From positions 1 through 64,000 of the forward strand of contig JAOUDZ010000018.1 of NCBI GenBank assembly GCA_029858965.1: DNA of 64,000 nucleotides, in the 5' to 3' direction. A program made the translations under genes and the position numbers. Source of the DNA: Cyclobacteriaceae bacterium. Its GTDB lineage: Bacteria > Bacteroidota > Bacteroidia > Cytophagales > Cyclobacteriaceae. Positions 57,168-64,000 of the stretch are shown here, one piece after another (position 1 is the first letter of the stretch; every line of letters begins with the position of its first letter). The notes below the pieces were generated by a model, which searched no databases, was not told where the DNA came from, and saw only the letters and a program-made list of their open reading frames with translations.

Positions 57168-57929
57168 TTAAAAGCTTTTGATGTCAATTCCGCCAAACAA
57201 ACATGTTCCTTTCAACACGAGCACTTTAGATTGATCGGTGACCGTATTTTGGAATTGTCGCTTGTCGTTTAGTCCGCCAAAAATGGAAACCATTTCTTCT
57301 GTCTCTAGTTTCCAATGGGCTGGCACAATGAGCCTTGTTCCCCCGAAAATCTGCACGAGATCGATCGCCACCCTTCCATTAATGTCTGCTTGGGTGAGGT
57401 TTATTTCAGCGCCACCAAAGATGCAGAAGCTTTCGCCGCCTTTGAAATCTTTTGAGAGAATCAGTTTTTTATTTTCCCCGAACATCGTGAAGGAATCAAA
57501 GAAGCCTTCGCTTGATTTATCGATTTCCTCCGCATTCATTTCCCAATATCTGGAACGCCTTCTGCGCCCTGATCCACGTGGACGAAAAATCATGAACAGG
57601 CCAATGAAGATAATAATGATTGGCCAGGCGTATTCCCGTATCGTCAAATACGGTATAAAGTCTTCCAATAAAAAAATGGTTCCGATGCCAACCGGTATGA
57701 GCCAGCCAAGGCTTCTGAAGGAATGACGAGCCCCCACGTATACACCAATAACGATCAGGAGCATTTTCCAGGAAAATAGCCAACCTGGAAAATAGACGCC
57801 CAGCTGCCTCGCCAAAAGCAGGGTACCGACAGTGACGATGATCAAGCCTCCAAGCGCACGACCACGACCAAGATTCCCGCTTCTTTTTTCAGGTGTGGGA
57901 TTTGAACCTTTGTTGTATTCCGTTTCCAT
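57168..57929 (-). CDS. LiaF-like membrane protein
   Basis: 253 residues. Four to five N-terminal helices (LGGLIIVTVGTLLLARQLG, FSWKMLLIVIGVYVG) and a basic linker RRRRSRYWE precede a C-terminal beta domain with repeated FGG motifs (FCIFGGAEINL, IFGGTRLIV, SIFGGLNDK, LFGGIDI) as in the cell-wall-active antibiotics response/LiaF family. LiaF relatives restrain LiaS-type kinases in Firmicutes; here it probably modulates the LytS-like kinase in the same operon. Confidence 0.9.
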   Translation of the reverse strand: METEYNKGSNPTPEKRSGNLGRGRALGGLIIVTVGTLLLARQLGVYFPGWLFSWKMLLIVIGVYVGARHSFRSLGWLIPVGIGTIFLLEDFIPYLTIREYAWPIIIIFIGLFMIFRPRGSGRRRRSRYWEMNAEEIDKSSEGFFDSFTMFGENKKLILSKDFKGGESFCIFGGAEINLTQADINGRVAIDLVQIFGGTRLIVPAHWKLETEEMVSIFGGLNDKRQFQNTVTDQSKVLVLKGTCLFGGIDIKSF

Positions 57930-58216
57930 AATTGTTTGTATTATGATTCAAATAACGTCATATTGGACTCTTGCAGCCATAGGTTTTAGGCCGGTACAGG
58001 CTCCCCGCAGGTAAACGCAGGGCTGGTGTAGGTGAATGAAGAAATCTATGCCTGGTCGCATGAAATCCATGGTATCAGGTGTCACTAAAGATATTTGAAG
58101 TGTAACAAAGCTTTTGCTGCTGCGTAACTTGCGCCAAAGCGGAGCATGTTGAAATTGTTTGCGCAACTTTGTAATAGTATTTTGATTTTTACATCAATCA
58201 TCGTGAACTTCACACC

Positions 58217-58807
58217 ATGCTGCAAACAGAGCGATTCGAAAAAGCAATTATCCTGTTTGATGCCTATAATTCCAATGATCCTCACTTGGAGATTACAGGT
58301 GAAGGTTCTGTACCAAAGGAATTACTGTATGCCAGGCGAATGACAGAGAAGCTGGAGCATTTTGCACCTGAAGCTCCGGAATATTTACGACTCGCCGCCC
58401 GTTGCCAGCATGTCGGGCGATGGGAAATACCCAGGGAATCGTACCCGAAGGATCGCAAAGGTTATTTGAAGTGGCGAGATAGATTAAAGGATCATCATGC
58501 TAAAATCGCACAGCAAATATTGAAAGACTGCGAATATGAAATGGAAATTATTGATAAGGTTAAGTTTCTGTTGCTGAAAAAGGAGCTTCGCAAAAATGCA
58601 GAAACGCAAACTTTGGAAGATGTGATTTGCCTGGTTTTTGTACAATACTATCTGGATGAATTTGCTATAAAGCACGAAAATGAAAAAGTGAAAGAAATTC
58701 TGCGGAAGACCATGAAGAAAATGTCTTCAAGAGCGATTCATGAGGCTGGTAGGATTTCGGTATCGGAAAAAATAAAGTCGTTAATGCAGCAAGCCGCATC
58801 AGAATGA
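58217..58807 (+). CDS. DUF4202 domain protein
   Basis: 196 residues. FEKAIILFDAYNSNDP, ELLYARRMTEKLEHF, RLAARCQHVGRWEIPR, YLKWRDRLKDHHA and EDVICLVFVQYYLDEFA are the DUF4202 pattern. The His/Asp residues in ARCQHVGRW and DRLKDHH hint at an HD-type metal site, but no activity is established. It is convergent with the tyrosine phosphatase gene, with eight bases between the stops. Confidence 0.9.
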   Translation: MLQTERFEKAIILFDAYNSNDPHLEITGEGSVPKELLYARRMTEKLEHFAPEAPEYLRLAARCQHVGRWEIPRESYPKDRKGYLKWRDRLKDHHAKIAQQILKDCEYEMEIIDKVKFLLLKKELRKNAETQTLEDVICLVFVQYYLDEFAIKHENEKVKEILRKTMKKMSSRAIHEAGRISVSEKIKSLMQQAASE

Positions 58808-58815
58808 AGATAATT

Positions 58816-59298
58816 TTACTTCAATACAGTCTCCTGGATATATTGAAGAAAATTATCGGCAGACCTGTCTAAAATTTCAAACACCTCCTGGAAGGTTTTT
58901 TCATCACCAAAATACGGATCGGGTACTTCCTCACCCTTCCCCTGAACGTCAAAGTCACGCATGAGAAAAACTTTTTCAGCATGTATCCCATTATTGGATA
59001 AACGTAATATATTTTGATGGTTGCTTTGGTCCATCGCAATGATGTAGTCGAAATACGCCAAATCATCGGATGTCAATTGTCTGCAGGAATGACTAATTTT
59101 TATGCCGTTCTTATGTGCCGATGTGATTGTCCTTGAATCAGGTTGATCACCAATGTGGTAATTTGACGTACCGCAAGAATCTATTTCAAAATGATGCAGC
59201 AGGTTTTTGCGCGTTACCTTATCTATAAAAATGGCTTCTGCCAGCGGAGACCGGCAAATATTCCCTAAACACACAAAAAGAACCCGCACATTTGGCAT
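58816..59298 (-). CDS. low-molecular-weight protein tyrosine phosphatase
   Basis: 160 residues. The P-loop VCLGNICRSP near the N-terminus holds the catalytic Cys and Arg, and VPDPYFG carries the general-acid Asp, both in the normal positions. It dephosphorylates protein tyrosine and often counteracts tyrosine kinases of exopolysaccharide synthesis. Confidence 0.95.
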   Translation of the reverse strand: MPNVRVLFVCLGNICRSPLAEAIFIDKVTRKNLLHHFEIDSCGTSNYHIGDQPDSRTITSAHKNGIKISHSCRQLTSDDLAYFDYIIAMDQSNHQNILRLSNNGIHAEKVFLMRDFDVQGKGEEVPDPYFGDEKTFQEVFEILDRSADNFLQYIQETVLK

Positions 59299-59425
59299 AA
59301 TAAACAGCGCTTAGACCCCGATTTCAAAACCTTCATCCAAAATAAACAGATATCGGGTTACAAATTATCAGGTTCCCATATTTATCCGTGCATAGCATGC
59401 TTTTTTAAAGTATTGCTTTTGATTT

Positions 59426-59461
59426 GAAAAGCCTACCTCTTTGCTCAGGAGGGGGCTTTTC
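59426..59461 (+). terminator. stem-loop with terminator shape in a divergent promoter region
   Basis: GAAAAGCC plus ACCTC (59426-59439) pairs with GAGG plus GGCTTTTC (ending 59461). An A-rich upstream side and T-rich downstream side give it a terminator look. It lies between two divergent gene starts (59298 minus and 59533 plus), so it does not end either gene and may mark a small RNA. Confidence 0.45.
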
Positions 59462-59532
59462 TATTTATATACCCTTTTTCAGCCAGTGGCATTTGGCGGA
59501 TTCTTTTAGATTTGCTCCAAAGTAGAGATGCC

Positions 59533-60306
59533 ATGGAATTCATCAAAGTAACGGATCAATTTGCGCCCTTTGTGGCGCTTATTCAGCTCAATAGGCCAAA
59601 AGAGCTCAATGCACTGAACCGGAAACTCATGGGGGAAGTGCGTGATACCCTTTTTAAGTTGGATAGAGATGAATCCGTGCGTGTGATCATCATCACGGGA
59701 AGCGATAAGGCATTTGCTGCCGGTGCTGATATCAAAGAAATGGCGGATAAATCAGCAGCAGAGATGCTAATGATTGATCAGTTCAGCACCTGGGATCAAA
59801 TCCGCAAAACGAAGAAACCAATTATTGCCGCAGTATCTGGATTTGCCCTGGGAGGCGGTTGCGAATTTGCCATGACATGTGATATGATCATAGCCTCGGA
59901 GACGGCCAAATTTGGCCAGCCGGAAATCAAAATTGGTACGATGCCTGGTGCCGGCGGGACGCAACGCCTAACGAAAGTCCTGGGTAAAGCAAAAGCAATG
60001 GAACTAATATTGACAGGAAGGTTTCTTTCTGCTGAGGAGGCCTGTGCGCGTGGCCTTGTAAATAAAGTGGTGCCTGTTGAGATGTTGCTCCATGAAGCCC
60101 TGTCCCTGGCGAAAGAGATTGTACAAATGTCCCCGATCGCAGCACAACTGGCGAAGGAATCCGTGAATCGTTCCTTTGAAACACATCTTGATGAAGGCTT
60201 GCAGTTTGAGCGAAAGAACTTTTACCTCACCTTTGCAACGGAAGACCAAAAAGAGGGCATGCAGGCGTTTATCGAAAAGCGAAAACCGGTTTACAAAGGA
60301 AAGTAA
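59533..60306 (+). CDS. enoyl-CoA hydratase/isomerase
   Basis: 257 residues from ATG 59533 (MEFIKVTDQFAPFVALIQLN). The crotonase pattern is clear: RPKELNALNRKLM, GSDKAFAAGADIKEMA (oxyanion hole), GFALGGGCEFAM, and KFGQPEIKIGTMPGAGGTQRL with both catalytic Glu residues. It hydrates trans-2-enoyl-CoA in beta-oxidation or a related pathway. TAGATTTG at 59507-59514 is a fair -7 element match. Confidence 0.94.
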   Translation: MEFIKVTDQFAPFVALIQLNRPKELNALNRKLMGEVRDTLFKLDRDESVRVIIITGSDKAFAAGADIKEMADKSAAEMLMIDQFSTWDQIRKTKKPIIAAVSGFALGGGCEFAMTCDMIIASETAKFGQPEIKIGTMPGAGGTQRLTKVLGKAKAMELILTGRFLSAEEACARGLVNKVVPVEMLLHEALSLAKEIVQMSPIAAQLAKESVNRSFETHLDEGLQFERKNFYLTFATEDQKEGMQAFIEKRKPVYKGK

Positions 60307-60341
60307 GCAAAGGGGATCAACATCTTCCTGTCACGCATAAA

Positions 60342-61394
60342 CTACCGAACAGTAGCACCAAGCCCAACGCTAACGGTACTGTATTCTTGTAGTGTATAAT
60401 CCCCGTTCAGGTAAATTGGTCCCAGGTTTAGCCGAACACCTGCTGTAAGACGCATACTATTGTTCTTGAAGTCTAGCGAAACCGGATCCTTAAGGACGGA
60501 TTGTAATTCAGGGATCACGTATGACCCGGTCACGTCCGAAGTGGTCTTAATAGTATTGTAGCCAATGCCTCCGTAAAAAGTAATGACGGCTATCTTCTTG
60601 GAAATCAATGCTTGAAATAGCCAGGCATCCATATTAAAGTCTATCTTTTGCGGGCGTTGGTCGTCTGCTGGTTTATCAAACGTATTTTCCATGGCAGAGG
60701 AACCTTTGATGTTGGTATAGGCCACCAGTACAGATAAGTCAAATGGCAGCAGTTTCATGCCCGGGATGTGCTGCTTAATGTCGTGCATAAGACCAACACC
60801 AAATAATTTTATTTTTGTAGAACCTGATTCCACTTCGGGCATCCACCGGATTTTTATGTCTGTATTTTTATAGACACCGATTCCCAATTGTGCTGTTGGG
60901 GCCAGCACACCACTTACCTTCAAATTTTGTTTGAAATCCAGGCCCTGCGGCCCGTTGAAGTTAATGTCAGGCGAGTTGGGCGTAGTCGGGACTGTATAGG
61001 TTGTCTCCTCTTCAGGTCCGGCAATGGTCGGCGCGAGGCCGTTTGAGGCAGTCGATGAAAAATCTGTAATTGTTTCCAGTCCCAGGCTTTTGGGGTCGAA
61101 GAAGTTTTTTGATGAAGGAATAAAGACAGCATTTATTGAAACACCAAGGTCAAACCCAAGCGATTTGTGTGCCTTCGCCGTAGAATACCACCCCGCATTA
61201 AAACCATAGGACAGGCCTTCAATCACCGGATTCAAATACCCATTCATTAATTTTGAAGCATCAGCCGGACCGGCATATAGAAACTGTGTAAGGTCATTTT
61301 CATTCTGAGCCTGCGTGCAAAGCGGTATGCATATACCGACTGCCAGTAACATCTTCTTCACCAAAGTAATCATAACGGTTTGTTTTAGGTTCAT
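60342..61394 (-). CDS. DUF6588 family exported protein
   Basis: 350 residues from ATG 61394 (a second ATG at 61373 would also leave a signal peptide, KKMLLAVGICIPLCTQAQ). Mature start DLTQFLYAGPADASKLMNGYLNP is typical of DUF6588. Alternating beta strands with final aromatic/charged residues (LNGDYTLQEYSTVSVGLGATVR) suggest an outer-membrane barrel. Role unknown. Confidence 0.85.
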   Translation of the reverse strand: MNLKQTVMITLVKKMLLAVGICIPLCTQAQNENDLTQFLYAGPADASKLMNGYLNPVIEGLSYGFNAGWYSTAKAHKSLGFDLGVSINAVFIPSSKNFFDPKSLGLETITDFSSTASNGLAPTIAGPEEETTYTVPTTPNSPDINFNGPQGLDFKQNLKVSGVLAPTAQLGIGVYKNTDIKIRWMPEVESGSTKIKLFGVGLMHDIKQHIPGMKLLPFDLSVLVAYTNIKGSSAMENTFDKPADDQRPQKIDFNMDAWLFQALISKKIAVITFYGGIGYNTIKTTSDVTGSYVIPELQSVLKDPVSLDFKNNSMRLTAGVRLNLGPIYLNGDYTLQEYSTVSVGLGATVR

Positions 61395-61453
61395 GTTATT
61401 GCTGTTGAATATACAAAAATAGAGATTTTGGGGACTATATTGATGAATAATCA

Positions 61454-61481
61454 TTGGAGTTCGTTAAGCTTTGTATTTTTG
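61454..61481 (+). promoter_or_regulatory. candidate waaA promoter, Bacteroidota type
   Basis: TTG (61454-61456), a 17-base spacer and TATTTTTG (61474-61481) match the TTG/TAnnTTTG form. The -7 element ends seven bases before ATG 61489, so the transcript is probably leaderless or nearly so. Confidence 0.6.
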
Positions 61482-61488
61482 CGACGAC

Positions 61489-62727
61489 ATGGTTATGCTC
61501 TACAATATTCTGATTCTATTCTTGCGGGGTGGATACAGAATTGGGTCCCTCTTTAATCCCAAAGCCGGTGCTTTTGTGACCGGTCAGCAGGATGTTTTTG
61601 CGCAGCTTGAATCCCGATTCCTGGACAACCGGTCACGGGTAGTTTGGATACATTGTTCGTCATTGGGTGAGTTTGAACAAGGCCGTCCCCTAATCGAATC
61701 GCTTAAAAAGGAATTCCAGGACATAAGAATTCTCCTCACCTTTTTTTCTCCATCCGGTTATGCAGTTCAGAAAAATTATCAGCATGCTGATTTGGTTTGT
61801 TACCTGCCATGGGATACAGCGCGGAATGCGTATAGGCTTGTTTCAATCGTTAAACCCTCGCTGGTTATTTTTGTGAAATATGAATTCTGGTTTCACTACG
61901 CCGACGTGCTCAAGAAAGAAAGCATTCCAGTGCTTTCCATTTCCACCATCTTCAGAAAAACCCAGTTGTTTTTTAAACCCTATGGTGGTTTTTATCGCGG
62001 AATACTTGACAAATTCTCCTATTTCTTTGTGCAGAATGAGGAATCCCTGCGGTTACTTCAATCTGTTGGTATTCAGCAGTGCACGCTGGCAGGAGATACC
62101 CGTTTTGACCGCGTCTACGAAATTGTAAAAAAGGGAGAGGAGATACCTATAGCCAGGAAATTCAAAGACGACCAAAAAACTTTTGTTGTAGGTAGTTGCT
62201 GGCCGGAAGATCTTGAAGTGTTGGTTCCATTTATCAATCAAAGCAGGATCAAATTCATTTTGGCACCCCATGAGATCTCTGAAAGCTTCATCGCCAAAAT
62301 AGAAAAGGATATCAGGGTTAAATCGATTCGCTATTCGCAAGCAGGGGATAAAGCGCTTGATGAATACCAGGTACTCATTATTGATAACGTCGGTATGCTT
62401 TCCAGACTTTACCGCTACGGAGAGTTCGCCTTTGTTGGCGGTGGTTACGTTCAGGGTCTTCACAATATATTGGAAGCTGCCTGTTACGGCGTACCCATAT
62501 TTTTTGGTAACAAAAAATATAAGAAGTATCAGGAAGCAACAGATCTTATCAATCGTGGCGGCGCATTTGAAATTGCAGACTATGCCGACATGAAGGCTAA
62601 ATATGAATTTTTGAATACGCCGGAAAGTTTTCTCCTGGCCTGCGAAGTAACAAAAGCGTATGTCCGCGAAAACCTGGGAGCAACTGAAAAAATAATGACC
62701 TACTGCAGAAATTTGTTAGCACAATGA
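61489..62727 (+). CDS. waaA: 3-deoxy-D-manno-octulosonic acid transferase
   Basis: 412 residues from ATG 61489 (61495 is also possible). An N-terminal membrane anchor is followed by WIHCSSLGEFEQGRPLI, FSPSGYAVQ, VKYEFWFHYAD and the C-terminal donor-binding segment VGGGYVQGLHNILEAACYGVPIFFG. It transfers Kdo to lipid A in LPS synthesis. It overlaps rsgA by four bases. Confidence 0.93.
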   Translation: MVMLYNILILFLRGGYRIGSLFNPKAGAFVTGQQDVFAQLESRFLDNRSRVVWIHCSSLGEFEQGRPLIESLKKEFQDIRILLTFFSPSGYAVQKNYQHADLVCYLPWDTARNAYRLVSIVKPSLVIFVKYEFWFHYADVLKKESIPVLSISTIFRKTQLFFKPYGGFYRGILDKFSYFFVQNEESLRLLQSVGIQQCTLAGDTRFDRVYEIVKKGEEIPIARKFKDDQKTFVVGSCWPEDLEVLVPFINQSRIKFILAPHEISESFIAKIEKDIRVKSIRYSQAGDKALDEYQVLIIDNVGMLSRLYRYGEFAFVGGGYVQGLHNILEAACYGVPIFFGNKKYKKYQEATDLINRGGAFEIADYADMKAKYEFLNTPESFLLACEVTKAYVRENLGATEKIMTYCRNLLAQ

Positions 62728-63638
62728 AGGGAATCGTAATGCGTTCAACCGGATCTTTCTACGATGTGCTTGCCACAGATGGTAAGAAATACAACTGCCG
62801 TGTACGGGGTAAGATCCGGTTGGAGGGAATTAAGGAAACTAATCCTGTAGCTGTTGGAGACTACGTATCTATTGACCTGGAACATGAAATCGGATCTATC
62901 ACCGAAATCCTTCCGCGGAAAAATCACATTCTTCGTCAATCCGTAAAGAAAACAGGTCATGCCCACGTACTGGCAGCAAATATCGATCAGGCAATGGTGG
63001 TTGCAACACTTTCGTACCCACGAACATCCCTTGGATTCATTGACAGATTTTTAGTTAGTGTGGAAGCATTCAGGATCCCACAGGTCATTATTTTTAACAA
63101 AAAAGATCTTTTGGATGAAAAAGGCATGCAATGGCTAAACGAGTTGATCGCATTGTACACGGGTATTGGTGTACGATGCTTTTCAATATCTGCCCTGGAG
63201 GAGGATCAGCTGGTCATTCGCGGAGTTCTCCAGGATAAGACAACGCTGGTCGCTGGCCATTCAGGTGTGGGAAAATCGACTTTGCTGAACAAGATTTCGC
63301 CCGCAATCAGGCAGTCTGTTGGGGAGATTTCCGATTTTTCCGAAAAGGGAATACATACAACAACTTTTGCGGAAATGTTCAGGTTGGATGAAACGACTTT
63401 TGTAATCGATACACCTGGTATAAAGGAATGGGGTCTGGTAGACATGAATCAACAGGAAATTTCTGACTATTTCCCAGAAATGCGGGAACGGCGACTGGGT
63501 TGTAAATTTCAGTCACGGTGCATTCATGTTAACGAGCCAAAATGTGCAATTCTCGATGCGGTAAAATCTGGTGCGATTGCGTTGAGCCGGTATGAAAGCT
63601 ATTTAAGCATGGTGCTGGGTGAAGATAACAGGAAGTAG
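62724..63638 (+). CDS. rsgA: ribosome small-subunit-dependent GTPase A
   Basis: 304 residues. N-terminal OB-like domain, then a circularly permuted GTPase: G4 NKKD, G1 GHSGVGKSTLLN, G3 DTPGIKEW, and the C-terminal zinc knuckle in CKFQSRCIHVNEPKC. It helps 30S subunit maturation. Its start overlaps the waaA stop (ATGA). Confidence 0.95.
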   Translation: MKGIVMRSTGSFYDVLATDGKKYNCRVRGKIRLEGIKETNPVAVGDYVSIDLEHEIGSITEILPRKNHILRQSVKKTGHAHVLAANIDQAMVVATLSYPRTSLGFIDRFLVSVEAFRIPQVIIFNKKDLLDEKGMQWLNELIALYTGIGVRCFSISALEEDQLVIRGVLQDKTTLVAGHSGVGKSTLLNKISPAIRQSVGEISDFSEKGIHTTTFAEMFRLDETTFVIDTPGIKEWGLVDMNQQEISDYFPEMRERRLGCKFQSRCIHVNEPKCAILDAVKSGAIALSRYESYLSMVLGEDNRK

Positions 63639-63660
63639 ATCTCAATTTTCTTAATATACG

Positions 63661-64000
63661 ATGGAATATACTATAAATGGGATTAAGCTAAAATATGAAG
63701 CTCAGGGAGAACGACGCTGGGGTGAGGAGATCATATTGCTTGATCAGGCAACAGATATTACGGCGCCTAACCCCTGGCATCCTGCAGGCTATACAATTGA
63801 AGGCCTGTTTGATGACAATACTTACAAATCCTTTTTCGAGCGGACACAAGCCTTACTCATACAATCCTGGAAGGAAGCAGGGCTTTCTGTGGAGACGGAT
63901 TTCATACTCGACCAATACCACACACTGGCAAAGGATTCCACCGCACACCTTGCAGCGGTAGAGAAGACAAAACTTCTGCCGATAACATGTTTCCCGGTAC
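63661..64000 (+). CDS. 5' part of an unidentified gene, cut by the window edge
   Basis: An open frame from ATG 63661 (MEYTINGIKLKYEAQGERRW) runs without a stop to the edge, 113 codons. It contains PNPWHPAGYTIEGLFDD and QALLIQSWKEAGLSVETDF. I do not recognise the family from this piece. It follows rsgA by 22 bases and may share its transcript. Confidence 0.75.
   Translation, partial: MEYTINGIKLKYEAQGERRWGEEIILLDQATDITAPNPWHPAGYTIEGLFDDNTYKSFFERTQALLIQSWKEAGLSVETDFILDQYHTLAKDSTAHLAAVEKTKLLPITCFPV

Overview
The window is chromosomal DNA from a Bacteroidota bacterium, most likely a Cytophagales-type soil or freshwater organism. Signs of this are the families present (bifunctional rhamnulose-phosphate aldolase/SDR, RhaT, DUF2807 adhesin-head protein, NRDE, YigZ, LytTR pairs, FtsX-type permeases with a prefix domain), many short lipoprotein signals, weak or absent Shine-Dalgarno sites, and matches to the Bacteroidota -7 element TAnnTTTG close to several starts. 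It is mostly ordinary core genome with several accessory patches. No phage, transposase, rRNA or CRISPR array was seen.

Left edge (1-3.9 kb): a tRNA-Pro(CGG) gene preceded on the left by a 128-bp tandem array, each unit carrying the 3' half of that tRNA. Then come a small lipoprotein, a strong hairpin, and a scarred segment in which a decayed DUF3820 copy and an intact one bracket a fatty acid desaturase and a frameshifted, 3'-truncated KAS III gene.

3.9-15.6 kb: a DUF1080 protein; a copper module (a regulator joining an HMA-like CxxC segment to an AraC domain, CopA ATPase, small HMA chaperone, DUF3347 lipoprotein, ferric-reductase-like membrane protein); a purple-acid-phosphatase-like enzyme; OxyR; an MFS/lysoplasmalogenase pair; and prfB with its programmed +1 frameshift.

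15.6-31.3 kb: housekeeping and metabolism (IlvE, cobalamin adenosyltransferase, ABC ATPase, hydrolase, NRDE, RNase HII, NUDIX, MATE, thioesterase, PlsC, GatC), a 982-residue membrane/TPR protein, a SET-domain protein, and a divergent YeiH-type exporter / Rrf2 regulator pair.

31.4-38.3 kb: an L-rhamnose locus (aldolase/dehydrogenase fusion, RhaT, RhaM mutarotase, GH106 alpha-L-rhamnosidase) with a 12-bp-arm palindrome in the divergent region. Rhamnose isomerase and kinase are not in the window.

38.6-64 kb: a DUF2807 protein, YigZ, a Tet-like MFS, and a tight four-gene operon of exported proteins ending in an unusual modular leucine-rich-repeat protein (best candidate for an undescribed system). 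These are followed by a leftward set of amidohydrolase, CxxCH dehydrogenase-like lipoprotein and polysaccharide deacetylase; an FtsX permease with a decayed neighbour; a LiaF/DUF4288/LytS/LytTR signalling operon; a DUF4202 protein; a tyrosine phosphatase; enoyl-CoA hydratase; a DUF6588 protein; WaaA; RsgA; and a gene cut by the right edge.

All calls come from reading the translated sequence and recalled family motifs. No database search was run.
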